Shown here: positions 1 to 5,936 of the stretch, piece after piece
How the letters are laid out: the number at the start of each line of letters is the position of its first letter
Position numbering within the stretch: the stretch's first letter is position 1
DNA from: an uncultured Clostridiaceae bacterium
Lineage (GTDB): Bacteria; Bacillota; Clostridia; Clostridiales; Oxobacteraceae
Assembly: GCA_937900065.1 (NCBI GenBank)
Contig: CALCDS010000220.1
Coordinates: 1 to 5,981 of the forward strand
Reading direction: 5' to 3'
DNA: 5,981 nt
The notes under the pieces: model-generated
Database searches by the model: none
The model's input: the letters and a program-made list of their open reading frames with translations, nothing else
Told to the model about the DNA's origin: nothing
Translations under genes and position numbers: made by a program

Positions 1-30
1 GTTTCAATTCCTTATAGGTATTCTATAAAC
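1..30 (-). CRISPR. Single CRISPR repeat (type I-B-like) at the window edge
   Basis: The first 30 bases begin GTTTCAATTCC, continue TTATAGGTATTC and end TATAAAC. Read on the minus strand the unit begins GTTTATAG and ends GGAATTGAAAC. A 3' ATTGAAAC is the usual 8-base 5' tag of mature crRNAs in type I-B and some type III systems, and this 30-base form is familiar from clostridial arrays. Because the tag end points left, transcription should run leftward, the array should lie outside the window beyond base 1, and this would be the leader-proximal first repeat. No second copy and no cas gene is visible here, so the call rests on recognising the repeat family and its GTTT/AAAC ends. A chance match is unlikely but a lone relic repeat cannot be excluded. 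Confidence 0.8.
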
Positions 31-230
31 TCGTTAAGGCTGCATATTATAAGGGTTGCATTATATGATAACATTTCTATTTTTTTTGTTATATTCCTGC
101 AACCCTTTGATAATTCTATATTTTTTTCTTCGTCGAGCCACGGTGTTTTATGCGCTATTATGGGTCGACGCAATTCATATGGCGACTTAAGCTTAAATAA
201 ATATATCGCTTTAGTTTTTAGTATGCATGC
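31..230 (-). promoter_or_regulatory. Probable CRISPR leader (right boundary approximate)
   Basis: By repeat orientation this AT-rich stretch lies upstream of the first repeat, where a leader that drives array transcription and guides spacer integration is expected. On the minus strand it shows two exact TATAAT hexamers (51-46 and 65-60), neither with a good -35 box at 17 bp. It also has a T-run at 81-87 and another at 121-127. A perfect 10-bp inverted repeat, AAGGGTTGCA at 51-60 and TGCAACCCTT at 98-107, encloses a shorter ATAAC/GTTAT pair (68-72 and 88-92). An 87-codon frame crosses the leader and the repeat, but it is probably not a gene. The right boundary at 230 is a guess based on typical leader length. 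Confidence 0.5.
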
Positions 231-275
231 AACAGCTATCTTTGAATATTTTGTATTCATGAAGATGAATGCCAC

Positions 276-1203
276 AAATAAATCTTTATCATCTCATGCA
301 TTTAGATTTTGATTCTGCCTTTAATTTTGGATTATTTTTAAATTTTTTGAGCAATCCAACTGAATTTATAAACGCTTTTGCTAAACTCTTGTTGAGATTG
401 ACGAAGCAAGCTATGGAGCATTTACTGATTTTGGTAAAGCGAGTCTGCAAAATTTTTGATGAATGATTCAATGAAGCTCATGGCCTAAAAATGCGAACCA
501 GATGTTGATGCTTAAAATAAACATCATTTTCAAATAGAATATAGTTTATTAGACTCCATCTGCAGTCCCGTCTTCAAAGGTTAAATTATGAACCAATACT
601 ATTATTTGGAGTATACATCTTGCTTAAAAGTCATCGTCAACTTTCAAATTCTAATCTCATGTTATTTGCTGATTCCCGTAAAGGAGATTCCAATGCACTG
701 AGTTTTGGCCTACATCATATGCTTGGTAATTTTTTAAACACTTTTCTTAATATTTACTTCCGAAACCATATGTAAAAATGGCAAGCATCTTACCGCACTG
801 CCATAGATCTTATATTCGAATCAACCATATCTATTTAAAATAATTCTAAAAAGATATGCAATCCTCTTAGGCATCTGTCTTGAATATTATCTCAACGTTA
901 TAATAATCCTATCATCCCTAATAAGTCAAATTTGAGTATTAGCTCATGATTGAACCTGTTATTTTCAAATATTTCTAAATTTTCTTTGGAAAAAGGTATT
1001 ATGAATTTACAAGACAATGGAACTCTTTGAGTATATGTTTTTAATTTTATACCAATGTTTCAAAAAGCTTTGTAAATATTGTTACTGTCTTTCCGCTTTG
1101 ATTCCTAATCAATATTTTAATTTGAATAACTTTTCATTCTATGAGAATATATAATGATCATAATTTTTGCAGTATTTCTTTAAGCAGCATCGAATATTTT
1201 ACC
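276..1203. other. Long AT-rich stretch with no supportable gene
   Basis: More than 900 bases contain only short frames. The longest, 269-466 on the plus strand, would encode 65 residues. A stop codon directly precedes its ATG, it has no clear ribosome binding site, and it matches nothing I recognise with confidence. Beyond 470 all six frames are closed at short intervals. I see no tRNA or rRNA signature, no transposase, no further CRISPR repeats and no GC-rich hairpin. The stretch may be a decayed gene or mobile element, or ordinary spacer beside the CRISPR locus; the sequence does not decide between them. Confidence 0.6.
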
Positions 1204-1239
1204 CATTATAATCCATTTCCTGGGAAATGGATTATAATG
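1204..1239. repeat. Perfect 17-bp inverted repeat with a 2-base centre
   Basis: The arm CATTATAATCCATTTCC (1204-1220) is followed by TG and then its exact reverse complement (1223-1239). No mismatch occurs over 34 paired positions. Each strand carries a TATAAT hexamer inside the palindrome. It ends about 30 bases upstream of the extended -10 box that probably serves the gene at 1345. Neither side has a U-run, so it is not a typical intrinsic terminator, and a 2-base loop makes a compact RNA hairpin less natural than a DNA operator or cruciform. Alternatives are a binding site for a dimeric regulator, the remnant of a small inverted-repeat element, or a terminator of unusual form for upstream transcription. 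Confidence 0.85.
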
Positions 1240-1267
1240 TAAGCTATTTATCCGAAAATTCAATTTG

Positions 1268-1276
1268 TGGTATAAT
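1268..1276 (+). promoter_or_regulatory. Extended -10 promoter for the gene at 1345
   Basis: TGGTATAAT matches the extended -10 consensus TGnTATAAT exactly. The hexamer 17 bp upstream (TTATCC, 1248-1253) is a poor -35, which extended -10 promoters tolerate. Initiation near 1283 would leave a leader of about 60 bases before the ribosome binding site. The long palindrome at 1204-1239 lies just upstream, where it could act as an operator. Confidence 0.6.
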
Positions 1277-1332
1277 AAAATTGCTTTAATAATAGATGTA
1301 GCCTTGAACATCACAAAAGTAAAATGGAAAAA

Positions 1333-1337
1333 AGGGG
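1333..1337 (+). promoter_or_regulatory. Ribosome binding site fixing the start at 1345
   Basis: AAGGGG ends at 1337, 7 bases before the ATG at 1345. This is the normal spacing. The in-frame ATG at 1324 lies upstream of this site and has no purine-rich sequence of its own, so 1345 is the better start. Confidence 0.8.
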
Positions 1338-1344
1338 TAAGTAT

Positions 1345-2259
1345 ATGAGTAGCAAAGAAAAATCCAGATTTATTGCCGAGAGCCTTGCAGAAATAACTGA
1401 CACGCATTCCCGGCAGTTCATAAAAGAAAACAAAAAACTTTTAAGAAGCCTGTTTAAAAAACAAGATACGAAAAAATACACAGAAGTCGTGTCAAATGAA
1501 ATTGCAGAACTAGTTCATGTCATGAGCGAATGGGAGCAAAAAAGTTTTGATGAACTTGGAGGCTTATCACCCAAACAATATTATTCCAGCTTGAATGATT
1601 TTGATGATATGCTTGAGCTCATAGCTCAAATAATTGAAAAGTGCAAGGGCTCGCTTCCTCCACTCCTTACAGAAGCCATAAAAAATTTGCGTGAAAAATT
1701 CAGTGATAAAATCGTCATGAAGTTAAATTCAATAATCCCGAATGAGAGTTTAAAACTTGATACGGTTCAAAAGGCTGAACTTAAGATTGCTGAATTGACA
1801 GCTTCAGAAAAATTTGTTGATCCCATGTCAAAACTCTTGTTCAGATTTGACAAAAGCACTGACGATGAAACTGTAGAATACATAATGAAGGTATTGAAAA
1901 GCATAGGCAAACCGTCGATCCCATGCCTTATTGCAGTATGCGAGAAAAGCGGGCACAAGGGAATCGTATATGCAAATTCCCTCAAAACTCTTGCGGACAT
2001 TGCTTCGGAAAACAAATCTGAAGAAATATATAAGTACTTAAAAGAATGCTTTAGAAAAAGCGATGAAAAAGTCATTGAAGCCATGGCTCTTGGACTTTAC
2101 GGTGATGGAAGAGCAGTTACGGCCATAAGGACATATGTTGAAAGAAACATACTCAATATGAATGAAACAAAGTATTCCATGTTTAGAGATATTATCACAA
2201 GGTTGGGAGGAATTGTTTCAGACCTTGACGATGAATATATATCTTGCCACAACTATTAA
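1345..2259 (+). CDS. HEAT-like repeat protein of unknown function
   Basis: The product has 304 residues when started at 1345, where AAGGGG sits 7 bases upstream; an in-frame ATG at 1324 would add seven residues but lacks such a site. There is no signal peptide or membrane segment. The protein is hydrophilic, rich in Lys and Glu and predominantly helical. The first 120 residues look like charged helices and include the short block LGGLSPKQYY. From about residue 155 to 280 the pattern is of paired amphipathic helices typical of HEAT/PBS-lyase-type repeats, for example IGKPSIPCLIAVCE and ALGLYGDGRAVTAI, the latter very like the repeat core ALG.xGDxRAVxAL. Such solenoids usually bind proteins or nucleic acids. 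No catalytic motif is visible, so no function is assigned. It is a single-gene unit converging on the cobalamin operon, with its own promoter, and nothing links it to B12. Confidence 0.85.
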   Translation: MSSKEKSRFIAESLAEITDTHSRQFIKENKKLLRSLFKKQDTKKYTEVVSNEIAELVHVMSEWEQKSFDELGGLSPKQYYSSLNDFDDMLELIAQIIEKCKGSLPPLLTEAIKNLREKFSDKIVMKLNSIIPNESLKLDTVQKAELKIAELTASEKFVDPMSKLLFRFDKSTDDETVEYIMKVLKSIGKPSIPCLIAVCEKSGHKGIVYANSLKTLADIASENKSEEIYKYLKECFRKSDEKVIEAMALGLYGDGRAVTAIRTYVERNILNMNETKYSMFRDIITRLGGIVSDLDDEYISCHNY

Positions 2260-2396
2260 ATAGTAAAATTATAGTAGGGCTGTATATAAACCAATGATGT
2301 TTGACTTTTCAATTTTCAAAAATGATTTGCAGCTTTCTGAAATTCTAAAGCAGCGCAGCATATAAAAAGCATATACACTTTGCATACACTTGATGG

Positions 2397-2440
2397 ATTT
2401 TCAAACTGCCGCCTGATTATAAGGCTGGCAGTTTGAAAAT
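2397..2440. terminator. 18-bp hairpin between convergent genes, possible bidirectional terminator
   Basis: The arms ATTTTCAAACTGCC (2397-2410) and GGCAGTTTGAAAAT (2427-2440) are perfect complements. The pairing continues inward with GCCT (2411-2414) and AGGC (2422-2425), leaving one bulged T at 2426 and a 7-base loop. It lies 7 bases beyond the cobC stop and 137 bases beyond the stop of the HEAT-like gene, the right place to end both transcripts. The base of the stem is A/T-rich, giving a short U-run on the 5' side of each strand, but neither direction has a proper U-run after the stem. It may instead protect or separate the two mRNA 3' ends. Confidence 0.6.
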
Positions 2441-2447
2441 TTACAAA

Positions 2448-3014
2448 TCATTTATTGATTGACTTTATATATTTAAACCCGCCTTCAATATTTATGACAG
2501 TGCATTTTCCATATTCAGAAGCAAAATTAAAAAAATAATCGATTCTATCAAATATGCTGCATAATGCACATTTGATGACTCCTCCATGTGTTATGACAAG
2601 GACTTTTTTATAAGCCTTTGGTATATCGTCAATGAATTCGCATGTTCTCTTGTACACATCAGACAGGCTTTCACCTTCCGGAAATTTGAAATCTATGCAA
2701 TCATTTTTCCACTTTCCGCAATCCTTAGGATATTTTTTTTCTATCTCCTTATATGTAAGTCCCTCAAACAATCCGAAATCAACTTCACTTATCCTTTCAT
2801 CGACTTCACCTTTAAAGCCTAAAATCTGTGCAGTTTGAAGCGCTCTTTTAAGTGGGCTCACATAAACTTTATCAAAATCTTCGTCCTTTAATTTTTCCTT
2901 CAATGCATATATTTCGCCTATTCCCTCACTGGAGAGAGGGAAGTCTGTTTTCCCTGCATATATTCCTTTTATATTGCACTCTGTCATTCCATGCCTTACC
3001 ATTACTATATCCAC
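2448..3014 (-). CDS. cobC: Alpha-ribazole-5'-phosphate phosphatase (histidine phosphatase family)
   Basis: CobC removes the phosphate from adenosylcobalamin-5'-phosphate, or from alpha-ribazole phosphate, in the last step of nucleotide-loop assembly. The product has 188 residues, usual for the family. R7-H8-G9 in IVMVRHGMTE is the catalytic phosphohistidine motif. R57 in SPLKRALQTA, the likely acid E77 in ISEVDFGLFEG, and H143 in VITHGGVIK complete the active site. I start it at the GTG at 3014, because GGGGG lies 7 bases upstream. A longer frame from an ATG at 3056 would prepend 14 residues unlike the family and overlap cobS by 52 bases. With the GTG the overlap is 10 bases, like cblT/cblS. 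It is the last gene of the operon. Other histidine phosphatases share these motifs; the context decides the substrate. Confidence 0.92.
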   Translation of the reverse strand: MDIVMVRHGMTECNIKGIYAGKTDFPLSSEGIGEIYALKEKLKDEDFDKVYVSPLKRALQTAQILGFKGEVDERISEVDFGLFEGLTYKEIEKKYPKDCGKWKNDCIDFKFPEGESLSDVYKRTCEFIDDIPKAYKKVLVITHGGVIKCALCSIFDRIDYFFNFASEYGKCTVINIEGGFKYIKSINK

Positions 3015-3745
3015 TTGAATACCCCCAGAAACGCAGCCATACTGACGATTTCGCATAATTCATTGTCAGCGCCATAAACATCGCCCGTAAGTCCCCCTAT
3101 TGTTTTATAAGACTTTAGAGTCAACAACAATGAAGCCAAAAATGAAGCTAAAAGCGGGATGAGGTAATATGGTGAAAAGACAAAAGTTATAAAAAGTATG
3201 TATGCAATAAGAGCTATAATGAAATATTTTTTCTTATTTACCCTTATTTCAGTAGCGGCCATACCGTCATCTCTTGCAGGCCTTCCGTAGGATATGAGCA
3301 TCAAAAGCATAAGCCTCGAATTACCGCATGAAAGCATCAATGCTGATGGAATATCCCTATATAAATTCGATATCAGTACATATTTAAACAGCACATCCAA
3401 AATCAAAGATATTGTCCCAAATGGGCCTATCCTGCTGTCTTTCATTATTGCGAGTACTTTTTCTTTTCCTCTTGCGGAATAAAAACCGTCACAAGTATCG
3501 GAAAGACCGTCCATGTGGAGCCCCCCTGTCAGAAATATAAGCGACGAAACTGCTAAAAGGGATGCTATATCATTGCCTGCATGGGAAAAAGCAAGATACA
3601 CTCCCCCGGATATTATTCCTATGACCATACCCACAAAGGGATAAAAAAGTTGGCTTTCGCATATGTTCTTATCATTATAATCAACATTTATGTTTATGGG
3701 CAGCCTTGTTAAAAATTGAAAAGCAAGTATCAACGGACTTATCAT
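3005..3745 (-). CDS. cobS: Adenosylcobinamide-GDP ribazoletransferase (cobalamin-5'-phosphate synthase)
   Basis: CobS is the membrane enzyme that joins adenosylcobinamide-GDP with alpha-ribazole or its 5'-phosphate to give cobalamin or its phosphate, releasing GMP. The product has 246 residues, full length for the family. The N-terminal FQFLTRLP block (9-16), the acidic motif GGLHMDGLSDTCDGF (74-88), MKDSRIGPFG (101-110) and the C-terminal GGLTGDVYGADNE (217-229) are all present. The paired aspartates in the second and last blocks are the expected Mg-dependent catalytic residues. Several hydrophobic segments (about 35-55, 60-73, 110-125 and 172-210) fit a multi-spanning protein. Its ATG shares one base with the cobU stop (TAATG) and GAGG lies 8 bases upstream, so translation is probably coupled. 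Confidence 0.97.
   Translation of the reverse strand: MISPLILAFQFLTRLPININVDYNDKNICESQLFYPFVGMVIGIISGGVYLAFSHAGNDIASLLAVSSLIFLTGGLHMDGLSDTCDGFYSARGKEKVLAIMKDSRIGPFGTISLILDVLFKYVLISNLYRDIPSALMLSCGNSRLMLLMLISYGRPARDDGMAATEIRVNKKKYFIIALIAYILFITFVFSPYYLIPLLASFLASLLLTLKSYKTIGGLTGDVYGADNELCEIVSMAAFLGVFKWI
3022..3026 (-). promoter_or_regulatory. Ribosome binding site fixing the GTG start of cobC
   Basis: On the minus strand GGGGG is followed by 7 bases and then GTG (3014-3012), inside the last codons of cobS. No comparable site precedes the ATG at 3056 or the ATG at codon 5. This supports a GTG start and translational coupling to cobS. Confidence 0.75.
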
Positions 3746-4284
3746 TATTTTATCCTCAAAGGGATGCCGCAGGTTACAATATAAACTTCATCGCTCAAAC
3801 CTGCGATTTTTTGATTCACCCGTCCGGCTATATCCCTGTACGCCCTGGCAACATGGTTTTCAGGAACAATAGAGCATCCCACCTCATTTGTAACCATGAC
3901 CAGATTGAAATTTTTGTCCCTTATTTTATCAACGAGGCTGCCAATCTCATTCATGACCGTATCCTCCACTTTTTTTTGGATCTTAAAGGATAACTTATCC
4001 ATATTTTTCGTAATGTCAAACATTATATTGGAAGTTAAAACCGTTATGCAGTCAAGTATGTAATTTTTTTCGTCTCCTATGCAATCGCACAAGTCATAAT
4101 TGCCTTCAAAAGTCCTCCACTCGGATGGCCTAAATGTTCTGTGAAGCCTTACCCTCTCTTCCATTTCATCATCACAGATTTTTGAAGTGGCAATATAGAC
4201 AACATCTTTATATCCCTTGTACAAAGACTGTGCAAATGAACTTTTTCCGCTTCTTGCACCGCCTGTGACCAAAACTATTCCCAT
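3745..4284 (-). CDS. cobU: Adenosylcobinamide kinase / adenosylcobinamide-phosphate guanylyltransferase
   Basis: CobU phosphorylates adenosylcobinamide and transfers GMP from GTP, giving the adenosylcobinamide-GDP used by CobS. The product has 179 residues, typical of the family. A P-loop, GGARSGKS, occupies residues 8-15. H48 in RLHRTFRPSEW aligns with the histidine that carries the GMP intermediate in the Salmonella enzyme (H46). The family block NEVGCSIVPEN (133-143) followed by RAYRDIAGRVNQKIA (147-161) is intact. The protein is soluble. The ATG has AAAGGG 7 bases upstream and lies 27 bases after cblS. The presence of a bifunctional CobU means the organism can enter the pathway from salvaged cobinamide as well as from de novo corrinoid. 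Confidence 0.97.
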   Translation of the reverse strand: MGIVLVTGGARSGKSSFAQSLYKGYKDVVYIATSKICDDEMEERVRLHRTFRPSEWRTFEGNYDLCDCIGDEKNYILDCITVLTSNIMFDITKNMDKLSFKIQKKVEDTVMNEIGSLVDKIRDKNFNLVMVTNEVGCSIVPENHVARAYRDIAGRVNQKIAGLSDEVYIVTCGIPLRIK

Positions 4285-4311
4285 ATAATCACCCTTTATT
4301 TCTATATCAAA

Positions 4312-5058
4312 TCAATTTTTCTTTAAATAACCGATAACATTGACTTCAGGCACAGTATCAAGTATATCATCAATGCACTGAAAATCTATTGCTGCGATAA
4401 CTGAAGTCGATGGTCCGCCGGATCTTTTTATATCTATGTTTTGTTTGCTTTCAAGATTAAGAATTAAACCATTATTGCGGGCAAGTTGTGCTGCCTCATA
4501 AGCTATGCCTTTAGAACCCACTGGCACTATTTCATATATCAGGTCATTTTTCAACATTTTATATATCGTTTTATAATCCACTATTTCGCTGCCTTTTGCC
4601 GAAATCACTTCATTTCCAACTTTGGGAAGTCCAACGCTTATCACTGCTGCCTCATGCTTTACATTGTTGATTTTCAACTTTTTACTATATCCGATCCCCA
4701 CAGCGATTATCCCGATTCCAGTTGAAATCGTATCAAAATTTTCCTCAGTGCTCCCGGTAAGCACTATATCTTTTATATCTGCCAATGCAAGTTCGGATCT
4801 TATTCCGCTTATTATCCCTTCACCCGTAGGATTCATCTCATCGCAGACTCCATCTGCAATAGTCACAACTTGCGCGCCTGAACAAATCACCTCGAGCAAA
4901 ACCACCCTGGCTGCAAATTTTCCCACAATGAACGGAGATACCTTAAGCACATCCCCTTTTTTCATGCCAATGCTCCCGGAACTATCACAAGCTATGACCA
5001 TTGTATTGTTATCATCAATCGTTATCAAGCTTAGATCCCTTACTTTTTTTACTTCCAT
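4312..5058 (-). CDS. cblS: Alpha-ribazole kinase, AIR-synthase-like (CblS)
   Basis: CblS phosphorylates alpha-ribazole to alpha-ribazole-5'-phosphate, replacing the CobT route from dimethylbenzimidazole. The product has 248 residues and the fold signature of the PurM/AIR synthase-related ATP-binding family. An N-terminal VIACDSSGSIG block with D25 is followed by KVSPFIVGKFAARVVLLE and the conserved IADG and NPTGEG segments. TGSTEEN (101-107) is the family nucleotide/metal-binding block, and GGPSTS (214-219) lies near the C terminus. HypE, ThiL and SelD share the fold, but the position directly after an S-component gene and before cobU, under a cobalamin riboswitch, fits CblS as described in Listeria and Geobacillus. 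The ATG has GGGGAG 9 bases upstream inside the end of cblT, overlapping that gene by 10 bases. Confidence 0.85.
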   Translation of the reverse strand: MEVKKVRDLSLITIDDNNTMVIACDSSGSIGMKKGDVLKVSPFIVGKFAARVVLLEVICSGAQVVTIADGVCDEMNPTGEGIISGIRSELALADIKDIVLTGSTEENFDTISTGIGIIAVGIGYSKKLKINNVKHEAAVISVGLPKVGNEVISAKGSEIVDYKTIYKMLKNDLIYEIVPVGSKGIAYEAAQLARNNGLILNLESKQNIDIKRSGGPSTSVIAAIDFQCIDDILDTVPEVNVIGYLKKN

Positions 5059-5534
5059 GACTTAATGCTCCCCGGCAAAAAAACATATATTACATGAGCA
5101 ATTATTATGTTCAGCAAAGCGGCCAATGTCAATATCGGCAGCATGGCTAATACTCCCTTGCCGACTATGGGCATGATTACAAATACAGATACCGGTCCGT
5201 TTATGATAACTCCTATAATGCTTGATAATATCACGGCCAATGCTTTATTTGTTCTGTAAAAGAATTTGTATGTCGCCCCAAATAAAGCCATGGTAAGTGC
5301 CATATCCAGCATGATTATCATATGTACAGGAACGCTGAGCGGAAATCCACTGGTCGCCGAAGTAAGCAGATGGCCGACTGCCCCGACTATGGCGCCATAT
5401 AATGGCCCAAAGATGAGCGAGGCTAAAAAGCCCGGCATAGAATCAAAAGCAACGGTACCGGCAATCTTTATATTTGCGCCGATAAAGCTTATCGCTATAA
5501 AAAGCGATGTTATTACTATTTTTCTCGTTTTCAT
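5049..5534 (-). CDS. cblT: Alpha-ribazole transporter, ECF S-component (CblT)
   Basis: CblT is the substrate-binding membrane subunit of an energy-coupling-factor importer, taking up alpha-ribazole for salvage. The product has 161 residues, nearly all hydrophobic, with about five or six segments (roughly 5-22, 35-60, 70-92, 98-118, 120-153). The N terminus MKTRKIVITSLFIAISFIG is typical of small S-components, and the FGPLYGAIVGAVGH loop (42-55) is common in this group. It has no ATPase or T-component beside it, so it presumably shares a group II ECF module encoded elsewhere. It is the first gene after the riboswitch and overlaps cblS by 10 bases. AAAGGGG lies 11 bases before the ATG. Substrate assignment rests on context; another vitamin, such as a cobinamide or dimethylbenzimidazole precursor, is possible. 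Confidence 0.82.
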   Translation of the reverse strand: MKTRKIVITSLFIAISFIGANIKIAGTVAFDSMPGFLASLIFGPLYGAIVGAVGHLLTSATSGFPLSVPVHMIIMLDMALTMALFGATYKFFYRTNKALAVILSSIIGVIINGPVSVFVIMPIVGKGVLAMLPILTLAALLNIIIAHVIYVFLPGSIKSWK

Positions 5535-5573
5535 TATTTTAATATCCCCTTTCTTTTTTAAGCTTTTGTAAAT

Positions 5574-5601
5574 TAAAAAAACTTCCGTTTTATTGGAAGT
5601 T
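5574..5601 (-). terminator. Second intrinsic terminator of the riboswitch leader
   Basis: On the minus strand AACTTCC, an 8-base loop and GGAAGTT form a perfect 7-bp stem, followed directly by five more U residues. It ends about 40 bases before the cblT start, between the riboswitch and the first gene, so it is well placed to stop leader transcripts. It is a more regular intrinsic terminator than the one upstream. Confidence 0.8.
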
Positions 5602-5622
5602 CCTCTACCACATATTCAATAC

Positions 5623-5650
5623 AAAAAACGCCGCCCAGGCGGTATGTTTT
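5623..5650 (-). terminator. First intrinsic terminator of the riboswitch leader
   Basis: On the minus strand AAAAC, a 3-base bulge, then CCGCC, TG and GGCGG form a GC-rich hairpin. Its base pairs with GTTTT and lies in a run of six T residues. The 2-base loop means the innermost pair probably opens. It begins 7 bases after the P13 hairpin, the usual place for a riboswitch-controlled terminator. Confidence 0.75.
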
Positions 5651-5656
5651 GCAACA

Positions 5657-5823
5657 GATACGCTGCCTTCCCTCCGAAGTGTATCATGATTCCAGACAGG
5701 TCTCCTGGCTCACGCCTCATCCTCTTCTTTCCTTCCCGGTTTCCCAGTGGATCAAGATTCGTTCACGTATACAGTAGCGGGGGCTGCAGCGGATTTTCAC
5801 CGCTTTCCCTTAACCTGAAATCA
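5657..5823 (-). ncRNA. Cobalamin riboswitch (class I, adenosylcobalamin type)
   Basis: The leader RNA senses adenosylcobalamin and ends transcription of the cobalamin operon when it is abundant. On the minus strand the conserved core appears in order: GGGAA and GGTGAAAATCC, then GCAGCCCCCGCTACTGT, CCACTGGGAAACCGGGAAGG, GAGGATGAGG, and the B12 box AGCCAGGAGACCTGTCTG. A P1 helix forms between TGATTTC (5823-5817) and GGAATCA (5693-5687), with one G-U pair. Outside the aptamer, GATAC/GTATC (5685-5681 and 5661-5657) and CTTC/GAAG with a GGAGG loop form the P13 hairpin typical of the kissing-loop class. Its L5 partner is not obvious by eye. Two terminators follow before cblT, so control is transcriptional attenuation. 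The P2 side branch is short compared with many relatives. Confidence 0.95.
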
Positions 5824-5936
5824 AATATTCATTTCATATATATAATAAAATTGCTGATTAGAAAATCAAAGATCATACGAATAATCCATATAGCCATCAA
5901 TGCAAACATCAGAAATTTTCAATCAAATACAGCGAT

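Noticed and set aside
12..275. An 87-codon minus-strand reading frame
   Set aside because: It runs through the putative leader and into the CRISPR repeat, has no convincing ribosome binding site, and resembles no family I know.
269..466. A 65-codon plus-strand reading frame
   Set aside because: It begins directly after an in-frame TGA, lacks a ribosome binding site and is AT-driven in composition. A faint transposase-like look is not enough to call a gene or a pseudogene.
811..830. TTCGAATCAA resembling a tRNA T-arm
   Set aside because: There is no matching acceptor stem, anticodon arm or D-arm around it.
1180..1407. A 75-codon minus-strand frame over the palindrome and the start of the 1345 gene
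   Set aside because: It overlaps a well-supported promoter and gene start on the other strand and shows no family features.
3015..3056. N-terminal extension of cobC to the ATG at 3056
   Set aside because: It would add 14 residues before the conserved VRHG strand, overlap cobS by 52 bases and lack a ribosome binding site, whereas the GTG at 3014 has GGGGG at ideal spacing.
5840..5855. TATAATAAAATTGCT occurs here and at 1271-1285 on the same strand
   Set aside because: Fifteen AT-rich bases shared in AT-rich DNA, with unrelated flanks and contexts, are most likely coincidence.
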